Below, in pieces: positions 60,595 through 64,000 of a DNA stretch of 64,000 nt. Made by a program: the position numbers and the translations under genes. Source of the stretch: Streptomyces cyaneus (GTDB lineage: Bacteria; Actinomycetota; Actinomycetes; Streptomycetales; Streptomycetaceae); assembly GCF_004028635.1 (NCBI RefSeq), contig NZ_RQJW01000004.1, positions 620,001 to 684,000 of the forward strand. Direction: 5' to 3'. The notes under the pieces are model-generated. The model was not told the origin of the DNA, searched no databases, and worked only from the letters and a program-made list of their open reading frames with translations. Positions within the stretch are counted from its first letter, which is position 1. Each line of letters opens with the position of its first letter.

Positions 60595-61716
60595 ATGAGC
60601 CGCGCAGACGACCTGCCCCACCTCCCCCCAAGCCCTCAAGTCCCCAGTCGCAGACTGCTGCTGAAGGGCGCCGCAGCCGCCGGCGCCCTGACCGCAGCCT
60701 CCGCCCTCCCCGGTGTCGCCCACGCCGCACCCCCGAAGGCAGCCCCCTTCGTGAACCCCCTCGTCCAGCAGCGAGCCGACCCGCACATCCATCGCCACAC
60801 CGACGGCTTCTACTACTTCACGGCCACCGCCCCCGAGTACGACCGCATCATCCTGCGCCGCTCCCGCACCCTGAACGGCCTGTCCACGGCAGCCGAGTCG
60901 GTCATCTGGCGGGCCCACACCACCGGCGACATGGGCGCGCACATCTGGGCTCCCGAGCTCCACCGCATCGGCGGCAAGTGGTACATCTACTTCGCCTCCG
61001 CGCCCGCCGAGGACGTGTGGAAGATCCGCATCTGGGTCCTGGAGAACTCCCACCCCAACCCCTTCAAGGGCACCTGGGTGGAGAGGGGCCAGGTCAAGAC
61101 GGCCTGGGAGACGTTCTCCCTCGACGCCACCACCTTCACCCACCGCGGCACCCGCTATCTGTGCTGGGCGCAGCACGAACCCGGGATGGACAACAACACC
61201 GGGCTCTTCCTGTCCGAGATGGCGAACCCATGGACGCTGACGGGGCCTCAAGTGAGGCTGTCCACCCCTGAGTTCGACTGGGAGTGCATCGGCTACAAGG
61301 TGAACGAAGGCCCCTACGCCCTCAAGCGCAACGGCCGGATCTTCCTCACCTACTCGGCCTCCGCGACCGACTACCACTACTGCGTCGGCATGCTGACCGT
61401 CGACGCCGACGCCAACCTCATGGACCCGGCCAGCTGGTCCAAGTCGCCGACCCCCGTCTTCACGAGCAACGACACCACCAAGCAGTACGGCCCCGGCCAC
61501 AACTGCTTCACCGTCGCCGAGGACGGCCGCAGCGACGTCCTCGTCTACCACGCCCGCCAGTACAAGGAGATCGTCGGCGACCCGCTGAACGACCCCAACC
61601 GCCACACCCGGATCCAGAAGCTGAACTGGAACGCGGACGGCACCCCCGACTTCGGCATACCCGTGGCAGACACGGCGACGGACGCCGCCGCCGACTCGGT
61701 GAAGGAGAGTGCGTGA
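60595..61716 (+). CDS. exported GH43 arabinofuranosidase/arabinanase-like enzyme
   Basis: A 373-residue Tat-exported enzyme (PSRRLLLKGAAAAGALTAAS, cleavage near residue 45). The GH43 propeller has the three acids: D62 (QQRADPHIHRH), D177 (FSLDATTF) and E238 (VNEGPYAL). The single-domain layout and these motifs match the GH43 subfamilies of exo-arabinofuranosidases active on arabinan (subfamily 26-like). It would release arabinose from pectic side chains outside the cell. Its stop overlaps the next gene's start by 4 nt. Confidence 0.85.
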   Translation: MSRADDLPHLPPSPQVPSRRLLLKGAAAAGALTAASALPGVAHAAPPKAAPFVNPLVQQRADPHIHRHTDGFYYFTATAPEYDRIILRRSRTLNGLSTAAESVIWRAHTTGDMGAHIWAPELHRIGGKWYIYFASAPAEDVWKIRIWVLENSHPNPFKGTWVERGQVKTAWETFSLDATTFTHRGTRYLCWAQHEPGMDNNTGLFLSEMANPWTLTGPQVRLSTPEFDWECIGYKVNEGPYALKRNGRIFLTYSASATDYHYCVGMLTVDADANLMDPASWSKSPTPVFTSNDTTKQYGPGHNCFTVAEDGRSDVLVYHARQYKEIVGDPLNDPNRHTRIQKLNWNADGTPDFGIPVADTATDAAADSVKESA

Positions 61717-63131
61717 AGATGAGACGTGCGTACGCGGTTCTGCTCGCCCTCTGTCTGGCGCTGGCCGGCGCCCTGGCCACCGCCGGCCCCGCCCAGGCGG
61801 CAGCCCAGACCATCACCAACGGCACGCAGTTCACCGACACCTCGGGCAACCCCGTGCACGCGCACGGCGGCGGCGTCATCAAGGTCGGCTCCTACTACTA
61901 CTGGTTCGGCGAGCACCGCAACGCCGACAACACCTTCCGGTACGTGGACGCCTACCGCTCCACCGACCTGAAGAACTGGGAGTTCAGGAACCACGTCCTG
62001 ACCCAGTCGAGCGCCTCGGAGCTGGCCACCGCCAACATCGAGCGTCCGAAGGTCATGTACAACGCCTCCACCGGCAAGTTCGTGATGTGGATGCACAAGG
62101 AGAACGGCACCGACTACAGCGAGGCCCGCGCGGCCGTCGCCGTCTCCGACACCGTCGACGGCAACTACACCTGGCAGGGCAGCTTCCGCCCGCTCGGCCA
62201 GCACATGTCCCGCGACATCACGGTCTTCGTCGACACCGACGGCACCGGCTACATGGCCTCCGCCGCCCGCGAGAACTACGACCTGCAGATCTACCGCCTG
62301 ACCAGCGACTACACGGGCATCGCGGCCCTGGTCGCGGACCCCTGGCACGGTGGCCACCGAGAGGCCCCCGCCCTGTTCAAGCGGAACGGCGTCTACTTCA
62401 TGCTGACGTCGGGCGCCACCGGCTGGAACCCCAACCAGCAGCAGTACGCCACGGCCACCAGCATCGCCGGCCCCTGGACCGCGATGACGAACATCGGCGA
62501 CTCCACGACGTACGGCTCGCAGACCGCGTACGTCCTTCCCGTGCAGGGCACTTCGACCACCTCGTACCTCTACCTGGGCGACCGCTGGGGCAACTCCTTC
62601 GGCGGCACCGTCAACGACTCCCGTTACGTCTGGCTGCCGCTGACCTTCCCCTCCTCGACCTCGATGTCCATGTCCTGGACCCCGGAGGTCACCATCGACA
62701 CGGCCACCGGGTCGATCAGCGGGACGAGCGCCACGTACAACACGCTCGTCGCACGGCACAGCGGCAGGTGCGCCGACGTCACCAGCCAGTCGCTGTGGGC
62801 CGGCGCCCAGATCAAGCAGTACGACTGCAACGGCGGCAACAACCAGAAGTACTGGTTCAAGTCGGTGGGCAGCGGCTACTACCAGCTGATGGTCAGGAGC
62901 AGCTCCCTGTGCGTCCAGGAGAACGCGAACACGGTCACCCAGGAGAACTGCAACGCCTCCTCGACCAACCAGCAGTGGTCGCTCACCACCACCGGCTCCT
63001 ACGTGAACGTCAAGTCCCGGGCGACCGGCGAGTGCCTGGACGTGAACGGGGCATCCACCGCCAACTCCGCCGCCGTCATCACGTACACGTGCAACGGCGG
63101 CACGAACCAGCAGTGGGCGCGCGGGACATGA
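61713..63131 (+). CDS. exported GH43 exo-galactanase-like enzyme with CBM13
   Basis: A 472-residue enzyme starting at GTG 61713 (overlap GTGA with the previous stop; ATG 61719 is an alternative). Signal peptide VLLALCLALAGALATAG, cleavage near residue 27. Residues about 30-340 are a GH43 propeller of the subfamily 24 (exo-beta-1,3-galactanase-like) type: VIKVGSYYYWFGEHRN and HREAPALFKRNG. Residues about 345-472 are a ricin-type CBM13 (GRCADVT, then QW repeats such as TNQQWSLTT). It would trim arabinogalactan side chains and is co-translated with the GH43 arabinofuranosidase. Confidence 0.83.
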   Translation: MKMRRAYAVLLALCLALAGALATAGPAQAAAQTITNGTQFTDTSGNPVHAHGGGVIKVGSYYYWFGEHRNADNTFRYVDAYRSTDLKNWEFRNHVLTQSSASELATANIERPKVMYNASTGKFVMWMHKENGTDYSEARAAVAVSDTVDGNYTWQGSFRPLGQHMSRDITVFVDTDGTGYMASAARENYDLQIYRLTSDYTGIAALVADPWHGGHREAPALFKRNGVYFMLTSGATGWNPNQQQYATATSIAGPWTAMTNIGDSTTYGSQTAYVLPVQGTSTTSYLYLGDRWGNSFGGTVNDSRYVWLPLTFPSSTSMSMSWTPEVTIDTATGSISGTSATYNTLVARHSGRCADVTSQSLWAGAQIKQYDCNGGNNQKYWFKSVGSGYYQLMVRSSSLCVQENANTVTQENCNASSTNQQWSLTTTGSYVNVKSRATGECLDVNGASTANSAAVITYTCNGGTNQQWARGT

Positions 63132-63138
63132 GGTGTCG

Positions 63139-64000
63139 TCAGGCGAGCAGGTCGATCGCGTCGATCGCCGTGCCCGCGCTGAGATAGCCCGTCGTCCCCG
63201 AACCGCTCACCACGTCGATCTTCAGCACGTTGTACTGGCCGGTGTCCGTCAGCCAGGCGGACGCCGGCACGCTGTAGGTGAACGTGTGGTTGTTGCCCCG
63301 GTACGAACCGTTGGTCAGCGACCGGGTGTTCGGCTGGGTGGGCGGGGAGGGGATGGCGGACGTCCAGGCGCCGTTGACCGACACCTGGGGGCGTCCGTTG
63401 GCGTACGCCGTCGTCACCCCTATCCGCAGGGTGTGCGCGGCCGCCGCCTGCGCCGCCGTCAGCTTGAAGTACACGAGGATCCCGCTGTTGACGTCCTTCC
63501 AGAGGTAGCAAGGGAAGGACGCCGTCTCGTTGTTGCCGATCACCACGTTGCCGGTCCAGGAGGCCGCCCGGACGTCCGAGGGGTGCGCGTACGTCATCAG
63601 GTCGGCGTTCTTGAAGCCGCCCGGTGTGCCGTTCCAGTCGCCGATCCGCCAGATGGCGGTGGCGTTGCTCGGGTCGTTCGAGGACGGGATGGCGATGGTG
63701 TTGAGGGTGGTCGTGCCGCCGGCCGTGACGGACACCGAGGTCGTGTGGACGGCGAGTTCACCCTTGAAGACGGTGAGGGTGTACGTCCCCGGCAGCACAC
63801 CCCCGATCGAGAAGTAGCCGTCCGACGACCGCGCCGAACCCCAGTACTGCGCAGCCGAGTTGGCGAGGCCCACCGTGTACGCGTACGCCGTGTTCCGCCC
63901 GGAGATCCCGACCCCGGCCACCTTGCCGCGCCCGCTCGCGCCGACGTACCCGGACATGCCGAGCGAGTCCGCCCACGACGTGGTGAGCGTGCCCGGGAAC
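63139..64000 (-). CDS. rhamnogalacturonan lyase (PL4 family), C-terminal part
   Basis: The frame is open to the window edge, so the N-terminal catalytic domain is missing. The visible 287 residues are the non-catalytic C-terminal domains of polysaccharide lyase family 4: an FnIII-like domain II (YFSIGGVLPGTYTLTVFKG with VTAGGTTTLNTIAI) and a beta-sandwich domain III starting ATAIWRIGDWNG. The protein is exported and cleaves the rhamnogalacturonan-I backbone by beta-elimination. Convergent with the GH43/CBM13 gene (7 bp apart), it completes a pectin side-chain and backbone set. Confidence 0.82.
   Translation of the reverse strand, partial: FPGTLTTSWADSLGMSGYVGASGRGKVAGVGISGRNTAYAYTVGLANSAAQYWGSARSSDGYFSIGGVLPGTYTLTVFKGELAVHTTSVSVTAGGTTTLNTIAIPSSNDPSNATAIWRIGDWNGTPGGFKNADLMTYAHPSDVRAASWTGNVVIGNNETASFPCYLWKDVNSGILVYFKLTAAQAAAAHTLRIGVTTAYANGRPQVSVNGAWTSAIPSPPTQPNTRSLTNGSYRGNNHTFTYSVPASAWLTDTGQYNVLKIDVVSGSGTTGYLSAGTAIDAIDLLA

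Overview
The window is chromosomal DNA of a Streptomyces-type actinomycete. G+C is very high with strong third-position bias. Twin-arginine signals and lipoboxes are frequent, the sulfate-assimilation operon has the streptomycete order behind its leader peptide, and families such as DUF5954 and a GAF-domain regulator resemble streptomycete ones. No tRNA, rRNA, CRISPR array, complete insertion sequence or prophage is visible.

Layout. (1) 0-6.3 kb: mixed housekeeping and accessory genes. These are the 3' part of a macrolide-type glycosyltransferase, an MMPL exporter, DUF1697 and DUF4440 proteins, a decayed transglutaminase-like gene and a PanE-type reductase. (2) 6.4-15.9 kb: one long leftward sulfur operon. 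A 27-residue leader peptide too short for normal gene calling is followed by sir, a zinc-ribbon protein, cysH, cysC, cysD and cysN. Then come a sulfonate/nitrate-type ABC importer (binding protein, ATPase, permease) and a CbiX/SirB-like chelatase. Most junctions are 4-bp overlaps. Together these genes take up sulfur, activate sulfate, reduce it to sulfide and supply siroheme. (3) 16-33 kb: single genes, including acetyltransferase, secreted protein, DHFR-like, GAF regulator, AidB-like acyl-CoA dehydrogenase, YihY, NmrA-like, two AraC regulators, two VOC proteins, DUF5954, ThuA, methyltransferase, ferritin-like and a pair of unknowns.

(4) 33-64 kb: a plant or algal polysaccharide-utilisation region. 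A first unit (33.1-39.2 kb) has a LacI regulator, a GH43 beta-xylosidase-type enzyme and a sugar ABC importer. A second unit (about 39.6-55.3 kb) has two related LacI regulators, a 2-hydroxyacid dehydrogenase, an ABC importer, a GH28-like beta-helix enzyme, two alginate-lyase-family proteins (one a 1113-residue multidomain protein) and a carboxylesterase. An identical 13-bp LacI-type operator lies in front of the importer operon and in front of the distal lacI gene, which suggests the limits of one regulon. A third unit (58.3-64 kb) has a surface protein with autotransporter-type beta repeats and a C-terminal membrane anchor, divergent from a GH43 arabinofuranosidase and a GH43/CBM13 galactanase-like enzyme. 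It is followed by the C-terminal part of a PL4 rhamnogalacturonan lyase. Between units two and three lie GNAT, homocysteine methyltransferase and APH-type phosphotransferase genes.

The most promising unexplained material is the 42.1-55.4 kb polysaccharide locus, whose substrate is not obvious, and the anchored beta-repeat protein next to hemicellulase/pectinase genes. Several repeats and palindromes (28.65-28.70, 40.87-40.97, 41.0-41.1, 26.8 kb) also deserve attention. All functions are inferred from sequence patterns and family knowledge; no database search was run.
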